Part shown: positions 53,546 through 62,609 of the stretch, in pieces | Numbering within the stretch: position 1 is the first letter of the stretch | How the letters are laid out: each line of letters opens with the position of its first letter | Assembly (NCBI GenBank): GCA_023436395.1 | Contig: JAEZJJ010000017.1 | Coordinates: forward strand, 1-64,000 | From: Bacillota bacterium | GTDB taxonomy: Bacteria; Bacillota; Clostridia; Lachnospirales; Cellulosilyticaceae | DNA: 64,000 nt | Direction of reading: 5' to 3' | The notes under the pieces: generated by a model | Seen by the model: only the letters and a program-made list of their open reading frames with translations | Database searches by the model: none | Told to the model about the DNA's origin: nothing | Position numbers and translations under genes: made by a program

Positions 53546-54745
53546 ATGATTAGTGTTGGCATTGATGTTTCAAAAGGAAGTAGTACTGTATGTTTATTAA
53601 AACCTTGTGGTGAAGTGCTTTTACCACCTTTTGAAGTAAAACATACGCAAGAGAACCTTGCTGAATTAGTACGTATTATTAAAGAGTACAATGAAGAAAC
53701 AAAGATTGTTATGGAGGCAACTGGACATTATCATCTTCCTATTCTTTTTGTATTACAAGACCAGGGGCTTTTTGTTTCGGTTGTCAATCCTATGTTGATG
53801 AAAAAGTATGCCAGTGTATCTATTCGTAAGGTAAAAACTGATAGAATGGATGCTTTAAAAATTGCTAAGTTTGGGTTAGATTATTGGATGGATTTAAGAG
53901 CATACAGTTTAGAGGATGATGTTTATAGAGAACTCAAGTTTCTCTCTAGACAGTACTTTCAGTTAATGAGTATACGTATTAAGTATAAAGTAACCCTTTC
54001 AAGTCTTTATGATGAGATAATGCCTGGAATAAATACTATTTTATGTTCTCATTCTAGAGACTTTACCAAAGATAGAGTTGTAGACTTTGTACTACATTTT
54101 AAACACTACAGCAACATCACTAAGCTAAGTCAAACAGCTTTTCTAGCTAAATATGAAAAATGGGCAAAAAAAGAAGGATACCATTTTAACCCCGACAAAG
54201 CTAAGCAGCTTTATAATCATGCTCAAAATAGTATCACAACTTTGTGTGCTCAAATGGCCTCAACCCAAATGATCACAAAAGAACTCTCACAAGGAATTAA
54301 AGCTGTTAATAATTCCTTAAAACAAATATTATCACGAATGCAGGTACTTGCCAAGTCATTGCCTGAATATGAAATTATACGGGCTATGCCAGGTGTAGGT
54401 GATAACTTAGCCCCTAGATTAATCGCTGAAATAGGTGATGTAAGACGATTTCATAGTGCTAAGGCCTTAATAGCCTACGCGGGTATTGATACACCGCCAC
54501 ATCAGTCAGGTCAATTTACAGCTGCAAATTGTAAGATATCTAAGCGTGGTTCAAGCTATTTACGCAAGGTGGGTTATGAAATGATCCTGTGTTTAAAATG
54601 TACAGTTCCAAAAGCAGATACAGCAGTATATGATTTTATTAAGAAAAAAGAAGCTCAAGGTAAAGCTAAGAAGCAGGCAATGATTGCAGGATTGAATAAG
54701 TTTTTGAGAATATACTATGCCAGGGTAAATGAAGTCACAAGTTAA
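53546..54745 (+). CDS. IS110-family DEDD transposase/recombinase
   Basis: 399 residues, full length. The N-terminal RuvC-like domain has Asp7 (SVGIDVSKGSS), Glu near 57 (VMEATGH) and the D99/D102 pair (VKTDRMDALK). The C-terminal Transposase_20 domain has MPGVGDNLAPRLIAEIGD and RGSSYLRKVGYEM with the catalytic Ser near 336. It should be active as no disruption is seen. It uses the bridge RNA to recombine donor and target. GGAGGGTG ribosome binding site. Confidence 0.95.
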   Translation: MISVGIDVSKGSSTVCLLKPCGEVLLPPFEVKHTQENLAELVRIIKEYNEETKIVMEATGHYHLPILFVLQDQGLFVSVVNPMLMKKYASVSIRKVKTDRMDALKIAKFGLDYWMDLRAYSLEDDVYRELKFLSRQYFQLMSIRIKYKVTLSSLYDEIMPGINTILCSHSRDFTKDRVVDFVLHFKHYSNITKLSQTAFLAKYEKWAKKEGYHFNPDKAKQLYNHAQNSITTLCAQMASTQMITKELSQGIKAVNNSLKQILSRMQVLAKSLPEYEIIRAMPGVGDNLAPRLIAEIGDVRRFHSAKALIAYAGIDTPPHQSGQFTAANCKISKRGSSYLRKVGYEMILCLKCTVPKADTAVYDFIKKKEAQGKAKKQAMIAGLNKFLRIYYARVNEVTS

Positions 54746-54974
54746 AATATAATGCAACTTATATTTTAAAAAGCTACTTAACCCAGTAGCTTTTTAGTCA
54801 TGCCTATTTTTAAAGGCATAAATTTGTTCAAAAATAACTTGACTTACCTTAGCAGGTTTTCAGCGGTTCATAAGGATTACGAATTTAGAGCCTCTTAACG
54901 GAGTGAGACAGCAGCTGGAAGTAAGTTCCCTAGCCAGTCTACATAGCGGCTCCTAGCATTACACATTATTATCC
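54746..54974. other. right flank of IS110, structured but gene-free
   Basis: Two hairpins (54768-54795, 54800-54819), then a GC-richer part (54850-54960) with GCTGGAA/TTCC-CT-AGC pairing. It may contain the IS right end and old island DNA. Confidence 0.4.
54768..54795 (+). terminator. terminator after the transposase gene
   Basis: AAAAAGCTACT pairs with AGTAGCTTTTT around TTAACCC-like loop; a second small hairpin ATGCCT/AGGCAT follows at 54800-54819. Confidence 0.65.
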
Positions 54975-56135
54975 TTATTTTTCTGTATATTCCCACGCCT
55001 TCCTAAAACGCTCATTTAATCGTTCTGCCGGAATTTCATGTGCACGTATTTTAGAAGTCAAACGCTTATGCCATTCTGCATCCTGCCACATTCCTACAAA
55101 CTGTGGGCAAGCAAAATTGCTGGTTGCAAGCATCATCCATTGATTGGTGGAAATTGCCGTCTCCACTCCTATTTCACACAACTCCTTTACCCAATCCCAT
55201 GGCAACTGCGGATAATCCTTATAATCAATAATCCCCCAACATTCCGTTGTCGCAAGCATCAGGTTCTGGGCCCCTACATTTTTAGCCAGTTCATGGATTC
55301 CATTTATCAGTAGCTGTTTCCAGTAAATCTCCCTTTCGTGGTAAACCTTCATGCAATTTTTTACCAACAGATGATAAGGCTCCTCACTGAAACGGGGATT
55401 GTCTGACTGTCCTACCATTCGATAAAACTCATTATCATTCAGCTTTGTCATCCAAATATGATGTTCCACCAAATCAAAAAAAGATAAATCCATTTTACTG
55501 TAATATGAAAAATCCAAACAGTCAAAGGAGTAACAGAGCGGAATATCCGGATATTGTTCTCTAATCAGTTCTACCGATTTTTTCATAAATTTCATACTCT
55601 TCTCTGTATGCCAGTATCCCCATGTACATTCCTTCGGGTCATTTTCAAAGTAAGGTGCCCAAATATCGCCCGGCCATTCGTTACACAAATCAACGTATAA
55701 GACAGTATCCAGTAAGCCTTCCTCCTTTACTAAATCAAGTACCGCAAGCCAATTGGCTGCCATTTTTTCCGGAGAAGTTATTTCCATTCTTATATTATCC
55801 TCATCCTCACGATACCAACTGGATAAACCCACCTTAATCTTACGTTCTCTACATTTTCTTAAAAATGTAGGAAGTGCCGGATATAAAGTAATCTTATTAA
55901 TGTAAGGACTGCCCCAGTCATTAGAGTACCAAACCGGAAGTAATGTCCATTCCTTATAAGGGTTCTTTGCTATCAAATGAGGAAATGCATCAATGCGAAC
56001 AGCATTGTAGCCTCTCTCTACCAACTCATCCAGTGCCTTATCAATATCTTCAAAGCCGGAACCCAGCCAGTTTCTTTCAATCCATGAGAAATCCCACATA
56101 GTAATTGCCAATGCATTATATTTTTTCTTTTTCAT
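54975..56135 (-). CDS. cellulase-like TIM-barrel glycosidase
   Basis: 386 residues. It has no signal peptide, so it acts inside. GYNAVRIDAFP and VDLCNEWPGDIW place a possible acid/base Glu near residue 163, and MLATTECWGIIDY gives a possible nucleophile Glu near 297. The fold resembles GH5/cellulase-like family proteins (PF12876-type). The substrate is likely an imported oligosaccharide or phosphorylated sugar. It is the last gene of the island operon. Confidence 0.65.
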   Translation of the reverse strand: MKKKKYNALAITMWDFSWIERNWLGSGFEDIDKALDELVERGYNAVRIDAFPHLIAKNPYKEWTLLPVWYSNDWGSPYINKITLYPALPTFLRKCRERKIKVGLSSWYREDEDNIRMEITSPEKMAANWLAVLDLVKEEGLLDTVLYVDLCNEWPGDIWAPYFENDPKECTWGYWHTEKSMKFMKKSVELIREQYPDIPLCYSFDCLDFSYYSKMDLSFFDLVEHHIWMTKLNDNEFYRMVGQSDNPRFSEEPYHLLVKNCMKVYHEREIYWKQLLINGIHELAKNVGAQNLMLATTECWGIIDYKDYPQLPWDWVKELCEIGVETAISTNQWMMLATSNFACPQFVGMWQDAEWHKRLTSKIRAHEIPAERLNERFRKAWEYTEK

Positions 56136-56190
56136 AATAGCCTCCTGTTTTTATAATTTACTCTCAATAACCGTATCCACTAAACTATTA

Positions 56191-57933
56191 TTAATGTCTG
56201 ACATTCGCACGCAACACCTTAATAATGCTTCCAGGTATTGCCGGTTTAATTGTTACATCGCCTGCCTTTGCCGGAATAATAAAGGTTTCCGCATAATGTA
56301 CCGTATACGGTTCAAAAGTTCCTGTAGGGCTTTCGATAATAGCACTCTGCCCGTCCACAAGATTCAGCATTGAAAATTCTCCATCTGACAATATTTCAAA
56401 CTTATCATCCGCAGTAAATACATGTGTCTCAATAAATTCTAATTCATGTAAGCCTGTTTTTACTTCCTTATAATGTTCCTCTTCATGAATCGTCTCAAAG
56501 CAATTTACCAGATTCTCCTTAACCCATGCAGTATCTCTTTGAAATTGAATTACTTCTTTTCCCTCCTTAATATGGATTGGTCTTGGGATTCCATCCAGAC
56601 CCACACGATCCCAATCCCAAAGTTTAAATGTGAAAATGTAAGGTGTGGCACTTATCTCCAGAACCATACAGTTGCTGGAAGAACAGTGTACAGTACCAGC
56701 CGGAATTAAAAAATGGTCATGCTTCTTTGCCGGAAAACGATTCACATATTTTTCTACCGGAAAACATATTTTACCTGTTTGTGCAGTTTCCAAATCCTCA
56801 ATCATTTCTTTTGGGTTGATGTTCTCTTTTAATCCCAGGTATACTCCGCCGTCTTCTTCACAATCTAAAATGTAATAGCTCTCATCCTGTGTATATGCCA
56901 TACCGAATTTATTGTGAATATAATCCGTTAACGGGTGAACCTGCAGACTTAAGTTCTGACCTCCCATTGTATCCAAAAAATCAAATCGTATAGGATATTC
57001 TGCACCAAATCTTGCGAAATTCTTTTCACCGATAAATTCTCGTGGCATATATTGTATTAAATTCATTGCCGGAGACTCAATACGCACATTTCCATATTTT
57101 AAGAATATACTGTTTTCTTCTGGAACCCCGTCAAAACTCCATGCATAATTTTCCTCAGAAGGATCAAGATGACAAACCTCCTTCATCCACTGTCCTCCCC
57201 ATACACCCGGGTCAAAATAGGGAACCAAACGAAAAGGCTTTTCCGTCAGCGTTCTCAAACCGACCAGTAATCCTTTTCCGCTTACCATATTGGGAGTGCC
57301 CTCTGTATTGGTGTCCAAATAGTAGTCCATCCTGTCATACAAGGATTTTTTATGCTTATCAGCAATTCTCCACTCAATAAAGAAACCTCTTTTGTATTTC
57401 TTCAAAACATCCTCATCATAATTCTTTTGCTTATAATTCGGCATTCCTTTACGATAACGAAGCTGTATCTCCCAACGTGCCATATCGGCATATACAAGAA
57501 CATCACCCTCTGTGATTAAAGAAGCGGCAAAACCATATACCAAAACATTACCCTTACTCTCTTCCACCATCTTCTTTGCTTTTTGCAGTTTTTCATCATC
57601 AATAAATTCCTTCACTGTTCCGTAATACATAATGCCCCGCACTCTGTCTTCTGTCAGAAAAGGCTTCATGCGCTCTGTAAGCTCGTCGCCATCATAAAAA
57701 ACATCTTTTGAACGGATAATTACATCCAAACCTATGCTTTCAGACAGATTCGCTTCCAGTTCCTGCTCGTTTACGCCCGAGTAACAATCTACAACCAATA
57801 CACGCTTGCCATTCATTGCCTCTTTCAATATGCTTCCAACAGACTCCCAACCACTCCATGCTGCATCATCAAAACCTTCTATCCGAATTTCCGGATATCT
57901 GTCATAATCACTTTTAAACGCTAAATAACTCAT
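56191..57933 (-). CDS. class I mannose-6-phosphate isomerase with long N-terminal extension
   Basis: 580 residues against about 320 for ordinary PMI. The C-terminal ~370 residues are the cupin PMI domain: VPYFDPGVWGGQWMKEV, LSLQVHPLTDYIHNKFG (zinc ligands Gln, His), CEEDGGVYLGLKENINP and HFLIPAGTVHCSSSNCMVLE. The N-terminal 200 residues (NGKRVLVVDCYSGVNEQELE) look like a nucleotide-kinase-type fold without a P-loop. It interconverts mannose-6-P and fructose-6-P. Gap to the next gene is only 2 bp. Confidence 0.85.
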   Translation of the reverse strand: MSYLAFKSDYDRYPEIRIEGFDDAAWSGWESVGSILKEAMNGKRVLVVDCYSGVNEQELEANLSESIGLDVIIRSKDVFYDGDELTERMKPFLTEDRVRGIMYYGTVKEFIDDEKLQKAKKMVEESKGNVLVYGFAASLITEGDVLVYADMARWEIQLRYRKGMPNYKQKNYDEDVLKKYKRGFFIEWRIADKHKKSLYDRMDYYLDTNTEGTPNMVSGKGLLVGLRTLTEKPFRLVPYFDPGVWGGQWMKEVCHLDPSEENYAWSFDGVPEENSIFLKYGNVRIESPAMNLIQYMPREFIGEKNFARFGAEYPIRFDFLDTMGGQNLSLQVHPLTDYIHNKFGMAYTQDESYYILDCEEDGGVYLGLKENINPKEMIEDLETAQTGKICFPVEKYVNRFPAKKHDHFLIPAGTVHCSSSNCMVLEISATPYIFTFKLWDWDRVGLDGIPRPIHIKEGKEVIQFQRDTAWVKENLVNCFETIHEEEHYKEVKTGLHELEFIETHVFTADDKFEILSDGEFSMLNLVDGQSAIIESPTGTFEPYTVHYAETFIIPAKAGDVTIKPAIPGSIIKVLRANVRH

Positions 57934-57935
57934 AT

Positions 57936-58487
57936 CTATCGCTCCTTACATATAATCTTTCCGTTTTCCTTAAACACTCTGTATGTAAATTCTTTCTTTT
58001 CAATCGCTTCGTAATCATGACCTGCTACAGGTGGCCAGCAGGCACCCACTTTTAATCGTTCCTCACCGGTATTAATTAAACGATGAGCAAGCTTTCCACT
58101 GATATGATGAAGTGAACCTTTAAACACCTTTTCTGCGTGACAATTGCCATCTTCATCCATTAGCAGCAGAAGCCCTTCTCCTCCAAGGCCAAAATAATAT
58201 TCTGCACAATTCTTATCCTGATGGAAATGACCTCTGGTCATATTACATTCACCTACAACATATACAGGTTCAAGGATAGTCAATCCCCATAATAATTCTC
58301 CTGAAATCATATCATCAATTTCTTGGAAAGAATACACAGTGTACATTAAAGTATCCTTAGGTATATTCTCGCTATTTTCATAGATATTACTAATCTGCTC
58401 AAATGTCTTTTTATAACACTTTACATCTGCTCCCTCTATTACGCCCTCATACATATCATGAATTACTTTAGGTTCAAATATTTTCAT
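57936..58487 (-). CDS. cupin-type glucose-6-phosphate isomerase
   Basis: 183 residues. The metal-binding cupin motif MTRGHFHQDKNCAEYYFGLGGEG carries the two His and Glu, and GSLHHISGKLAHRLINTG gives the second His. This is the archaeal-type phosphoglucose isomerase (PF06560), which turns glucose-6-P into fructose-6-P. Its neighbour at 58528 is a second member, so the substrates may differ. Confidence 0.85.
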   Translation of the reverse strand: MKIFEPKVIHDMYEGVIEGADVKCYKKTFEQISNIYENSENIPKDTLMYTVYSFQEIDDMISGELLWGLTILEPVYVVGECNMTRGHFHQDKNCAEYYFGLGGEGLLLLMDEDGNCHAEKVFKGSLHHISGKLAHRLINTGEERLKVGACWPPVAGHDYEAIEKKEFTYRVFKENGKIICKER

Positions 58488-58527
58488 ATTGCCATCCTTT
58501 CTATCAATTAAGTATATTAATGGGTTT

Positions 58528-59313
58528 CTACGGTATAAAATTCAGCCATTTCTCATTTGCCAGCGCCGGTTTGGATACAAATAAAAATCTATCCGGGTCC
58601 TCCTGAAACTGTGTATAGATTGGCTTTCCCTGCTCTAATCCAAACTCATCATAAACACGTGGTTTTTTAATGATAAGCTTGCTTTCTTCGTAATTCTTAT
58701 TTGGAATAAACTGCATTTCCCCATCCTCAATAACAGGAAACCAAGCTACCCCTTTATGTGCTCTTACGCCTTGATAATCAAAACCATAATCCCGAACACA
58801 CCAGGCACCGAATGTCATATTCTGTGTTACATCAGCTACAATGGTACAATGTGCCCAGCCGGGAGGAACAATAACCACCTCGCTGGGTTCTGCCATAACC
58901 GCAAAGCATCGTCCCGGATTATCTTCAGCATACTCCTGCATATATATGCAGGCCTTTCCGCTCCAAATCTCATATACCTCGCAGGTAGATGCATTGCAAG
59001 ATAAAGAAACTGCATGGATATGTCCCTGAGATCTTACAGGCTCCTTGCCAAGAAGTCCTTTTGCATAAGTCACTGCTCCGTACAAGAGATTTCTTTCAAG
59101 CATCTGCTCACGGTCTGCCAGATTTCCCACATCCATAGCAATAGAATATACAATATCCGGACCTATACAATCAGGTTCCATTAAAGAAGAGCGAATAGCC
59201 GCTAATTCACGATTCTCAGGTGTGGGTCCGAATACGCTCTCTCCATAATTGAAGCTTAAAAGGGTATAAGTTGGCTCTATTTGAAATCCGGGATAAAATT
59301 TCAAGTCATTCAT
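58528..59313 (-). CDS. second cupin-type glucose-6-phosphate isomerase
   Basis: 261 residues. The cupin motif is SQGHIHAVSLSCNASTCEVYEIWSGKACIY, and VPPGWAHCTIVADV gives the C-terminal His. It is longer than the neighbour (extra N-terminal 80 residues). It overlaps the ROK kinase stop by 4 bp (ATGA). Confidence 0.85.
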   Translation of the reverse strand: MNDLKFYPGFQIEPTYTLLSFNYGESVFGPTPENRELAAIRSSLMEPDCIGPDIVYSIAMDVGNLADREQMLERNLLYGAVTYAKGLLGKEPVRSQGHIHAVSLSCNASTCEVYEIWSGKACIYMQEYAEDNPGRCFAVMAEPSEVVIVPPGWAHCTIVADVTQNMTFGAWCVRDYGFDYQGVRAHKGVAWFPVIEDGEMQFIPNKNYEESKLIIKKPRVYDEFGLEQGKPIYTQFQEDPDRFLFVSKPALANEKWLNFIP

Positions 59314-60284
59314 ACACTTCTCTCCTTTTCTTTATTTTCTAAGTAATTGCCCAATGTAGCCGCACCGATAATTCCTGCATCATTTCCCAATGCGGTACAT
59401 TCTATCTTGGGCAGGTAAAGCTTCTTCTTTGCAAAACTGTTTTCATAAACATAATCTCGCAAAGGGCTAAGCAATACTTCCTTTTGCTCACTGATACCTC
59501 CACCAATCAGAATTTTCTCCGGGCGAAACACATTAATCAAATTTGCAATTCCATCTCCTAAGCTCTCAACATATTCTCTGACAATATCCTGCGCTATCGG
59601 ATCATTTTCTTTTGCAGCATCAAATACTGTTTTTCCGGTAATTCCATTCTGCTTTCGAACATAGTCAGCCAGCAGTGAATCAGGATGTTTCAGAACACTG
59701 CTCCTTGTTATTTGAATCAATGCACTTGCAGACGCATAAGCCTCCAGACATCCCCGTCTTCCACAGCTACACTTTCTCCCATTTCTCCGTATTACCATGT
59801 GTCCTAAGATTCCACCACCCTTTTCATAATTCAAAAGCTTACCATCTGTTAAAACGCATCCTCCTACTCCTGTTCCCAAAGTAAGTAATACCACATGTTT
59901 ACATTTTCTTGCAGCTCCGGCTTCTACTTCACCAATCAATGCACACTGTGCATCATTTGCCATTAATATTGGAAATGAAAAATGTTCTTTCATCATATCT
60001 ACAAGTGGCACATTTTCCCACATAAAGTTATTGGAAAACAATACAACACCATCCCCTATATCAATTGCCCCGGGACTCCCCACCCCCAAAATCATAATCT
60101 GCTCTCTGGGAATTTTACTTTCTTCAATTAACCGATTTATCAGAAATATCATTCTGTTTACGGTATATTCTGCAGTTTCTCCTGTATTCGTCAGCTCACT
60201 GTACTGACGAATAATCTCAGATTGCTCATTCACAATACCTATCTTAATATTAGTACCGCCAATATCCATTCCTATCCTATACAT
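59310..60284 (-). CDS. ROK-family sugar kinase
   Basis: 324 residues. ATP loop IGMDIGGTNIKIGIV at the N-terminus, the catalytic Asp in LMANDAQCALIGEV, and the zinc motif CSCGRRGCLEAYASASALI. It probably phosphorylates glucose or a related hexose (ROK glucokinase type). First gene of the operon, which reads kinase, isomerase, isomerase, PMI, glycosidase. SD GGAGGG. Confidence 0.9.
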   Translation of the reverse strand: MYRIGMDIGGTNIKIGIVNEQSEIIRQYSELTNTGETAEYTVNRMIFLINRLIEESKIPREQIMILGVGSPGAIDIGDGVVLFSNNFMWENVPLVDMMKEHFSFPILMANDAQCALIGEVEAGAARKCKHVVLLTLGTGVGGCVLTDGKLLNYEKGGGILGHMVIRRNGRKCSCGRRGCLEAYASASALIQITRSSVLKHPDSLLADYVRKQNGITGKTVFDAAKENDPIAQDIVREYVESLGDGIANLINVFRPEKILIGGGISEQKEVLLSPLRDYVYENSFAKKKLYLPKIECTALGNDAGIIGAATLGNYLENKEKERSV

Positions 60285-60341
60285 TACATCCCTCCTTCTT
60301 TATTCTCTTTAAAATCCAATATATTTTTCAATTTCACATGC

Positions 60342-60353
60342 GTGCTCGTGCAC
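60342..60353. promoter_or_regulatory. LacI operator before the ROK operon
   Basis: GTGCTCGTGCAC is a palindrome apart from its centre and matches the site in front of lacI (61456-61467) at 11 of 12 bases. Confidence 0.7.
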
Positions 60354-60368
60354 GATTTTTTCTAAAAA

Positions 60369-60394
60369 CTATACCACCACATTGGGTGGTATAG
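60369..60394 (-). terminator. terminator of lacI
   Basis: CTATACCACC and GGTGGTATAG (60369-60378, 60385-60394) pair perfectly; on the minus strand TTTTTAG follows. Confidence 0.75.
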
Positions 60395-60398
60395 AAAT

Positions 60399-61442
60399 TT
60401 ATTCCTCATCTAAACATTCTTTGGTTACAATCGCCAGTTGTGTATATATATTTCCTAATTCTATTGTTTCCCCATAGGCTACATATTTTGCAAGAAGCTG
60501 CACACTGTCATATCCCTGTTTAAAAGGTTCTTGGGTTATCGTTGCATCCACAATTCCATCCCGCAATCCCTGCTTTACTTCCGGAATCATATCATATGTA
60601 ATTACCCGTAAATCTGATGCACGTCCGGAATCTCTTACCGCATTAACTGCACCTGCCATACCAGCTCCAAGTACACAGAGTACATCCAGATTAGATTGTT
60701 CTTTCAAGATTTTCTCTACCAGAAGATAGGAATCCTCTTCATTATTCTCATTATAATGAAGTGCATTTATTTTAATATTAGGATAATATTCTTCCAATCT
60801 TTCAAGTAATCCACCAGTTCTTCTTAATACAGCATAATTTCGCTGTGAACCTGCAATAACCCCGATAACCATTTCTCTTCCGTCTGCCATAAGCCCTAAT
60901 AATCCGGCCAAAACAACTCCACTTTTTCGAAACCGACAGCCTACGTAAGCAGCTCTTAGGGTACCAGGAATATCTGAATTGACTGTAATAATTTTAATTC
61001 CCGCTTCAGACAATTCGTTAATTTTCTCAGTTACTTCAAGACTATATATAGGCGTCATAACAATTCCGCCAACGCCTTCTGCTTTCATCGAATCCATGAT
61101 AGCAACCTGCTCTTCGACACAGGTATAATTCTGCTGAATGCGGATTACACTTTCCAATCCGAATTTAGCATACTCTGCAAGTGCCGTTCTTACTCCGTCT
61201 AAGACTTCCTCAAAAAAGGCATTGCTTTCAGATACTAAGATGATTCCAATTTTCTTTGTTGCATATTGGCGATCTGACAGCATCTTCGCAGCATAGTTGG
61301 GTCTATATCCGAGCTCCTTAGCCACTTCACGAATCCGCATGGCAACTTCCGGTTTGATACCGCTTCGACCATTTAGAGCACGATCTACGGTTCCTCTTGA
61401 TACTCCTGCAACTTCTGCAATTTGTTTAATAGTTACACCCAT
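60399..61442 (-). CDS. LacI-family regulator of the island operon
   Basis: 347 residues. LacI helix-turn-helix TIKQIAEVAGVSRGTVDRAL at residues 4-23 with the hinge LGYRPNYAAKML, then a periplasmic-binding-protein-type sugar-sensing domain. It most likely represses the ROK operon and itself through the two GTGCTCG-type operators. Ligand unknown, probably an incoming sugar or its phosphate. Confidence 0.92.
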   Translation of the reverse strand: MGVTIKQIAEVAGVSRGTVDRALNGRSGIKPEVAMRIREVAKELGYRPNYAAKMLSDRQYATKKIGIILVSESNAFFEEVLDGVRTALAEYAKFGLESVIRIQQNYTCVEEQVAIMDSMKAEGVGGIVMTPIYSLEVTEKINELSEAGIKIITVNSDIPGTLRAAYVGCRFRKSGVVLAGLLGLMADGREMVIGVIAGSQRNYAVLRRTGGLLERLEEYYPNIKINALHYNENNEEDSYLLVEKILKEQSNLDVLCVLGAGMAGAVNAVRDSGRASDLRVITYDMIPEVKQGLRDGIVDATITQEPFKQGYDSVQLLAKYVAYGETIELGNIYTQLAIVTKECLDEE

Positions 61443-61455
61443 GAATCACACCTCC

Positions 61456-61467
61456 GTGCTCGAGCAC
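61456..61467. promoter_or_regulatory. LacI operator before lacI
   Basis: GTGCTCGAGCAC is a perfect 12-bp palindrome directly upstream of the lacI ribosome binding site (GGAGG, 61451-61455). Confidence 0.75.
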
Positions 61468-61528
61468 TTTTTTCTACATATTATCATAGGCACCCCCTTC
61501 CGTCAAGTATTAATTAAAACAGAAGCTT

Positions 61529-61912
61529 TTATTCTTGGCATGCATCCGCGTGAAAAATAATCCCCAACTGTCCTTTCACCTCATCAATCAAGTGTAGAGT
61601 ATCTACCGAATATTTTTGATATGTATCCGGATACTCTGCAACTCGAACAATACTTGTAAATTCTTGAATCTCGTATTGTATGTCCTGCTCTGATACCGTC
61701 ATTTCTATGTTTTTCATATTCTTACCAATTCTACAACAAATATCTTTTGGAGCAGCTATATCCATAAAACTAATAACTCCATATGACAAACTCACCTGTC
61801 TGATAGGTGCTATTTCCTTCAGTTTCTCCCTGATTATCTGATAAGCAGGATGAAATACAGGACGCATAGTCTCAATCAAAAAAACACCGTTCTCTTTGAC
61901 ACACCAAAACAT
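61529..61912 (-). pseudogene. Gfo/Idh/MocA oxidoreductase remnant
   Basis: 127 open codons from an ATG, with homology to the oxidoreductase continuing upstream of the ATG. KAEAMFWCVKENGVFLIETM and RPVFHPAYQIIREKLKEI are the start of the C-terminal domain, and YSVDTLHLIDEVKGQLGIIF is its end; the Rossmann domain and the middle are missing. Probably not functional. Confidence 0.65.
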
Positions 61913-62010
61913 CGCCTCTGCTTTGGTAACAATTATTACTAGAATCTTGAATCTTAATATTTTAATGCACTCACTACCTAGTTTCCTTTAAATCTCTATC
62001 CTCTTTTTCT

Positions 62011-62358
62011 TTATTCCTCATAAAGTGCCCCACTGTTTTCTTTATTAAGAGTTCCTTCTAGTTCAATCATTAAGAATCTTGTGAGTTCCTTAACTACTGG
62101 GCGATGAACTACTCCTTTAGGTACAATAATGAATTCTCCTGCATTTAGCGGAATAAGCCCTTCTTGTGTTTCTAATTCAAAACTTCCTTCTATTACATAA
62201 AACAATTCATCTGAGTGTTCATGGATATGAAAATCTAAGGTTCTATTTTCTACATTTACTACACTTAATGCATGCTCATTTAAAAATCCTACTTTTTTAT
62301 ACACATATAAGTCTTTTACCTCATTGACTTCCTTTAAAAGATTTACTTTATGTAACAT
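62011..62358 (-). CDS. single-domain cupin protein
   Basis: 115 residues. Cupin motif LDFHIHEHSDELFYVIEGSFEL with His-x-His and Glu metal ligands and VPKGVVHRPVV with the final His. It binds a metal and probably a small ligand. Not similar to the isomerases of the island, and in the base composition of the surrounding genome. Start behind AGGAGG. Confidence 0.75.
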   Translation of the reverse strand: MLHKVNLLKEVNEVKDLYVYKKVGFLNEHALSVVNVENRTLDFHIHEHSDELFYVIEGSFELETQEGLIPLNAGEFIIVPKGVVHRPVVKELTRFLMIELEGTLNKENSGALYEE

Positions 62359-62551
62359 ACCATTCCTCCTCTATATAATTTTATTTATCTTAATAATATG
62401 ATATATTTATCTCCTCAATTTGTGAAATGAATTATTTCTATTAAAATAATCGAAATTATTGATTATATTAGATAGTACCTCTTATTATTGTCTCTTACTT
62501 CACAATATTTTTAGTACTCAGTAGATTTTAAAGTTCAAAATTTCTAATAAA

Positions 62552-62579
62552 TTGAAATTATACCTTAATGTGATATAAT
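62552..62579 (+). promoter_or_regulatory. promoter of the GGDEF/EAL gene
   Basis: TTGAAA (62552-62557), 16 bp, TATAAT (62574-62579) with an extended -10 TG at 62571-62572. Confidence 0.65.
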
Positions 62580-62609
62580 ATAACAATAAAACCATAAAAA
62601 GGAGAATAT

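Larger units (their letters stand above)
53307..54830 (+). mobile_element. IS110-family insertion sequence, borders approximate
   Basis: One complete DEDD transposase gene with about 240 bp of structured non-coding DNA on its left and about 85 bp on its right. IS110 elements have no terminal inverted repeats and make no target duplication, so the ends cannot be set from this one copy. The two hairpins at 54768-54795 and 54800-54819 lie on the right side. Confidence 0.75.
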
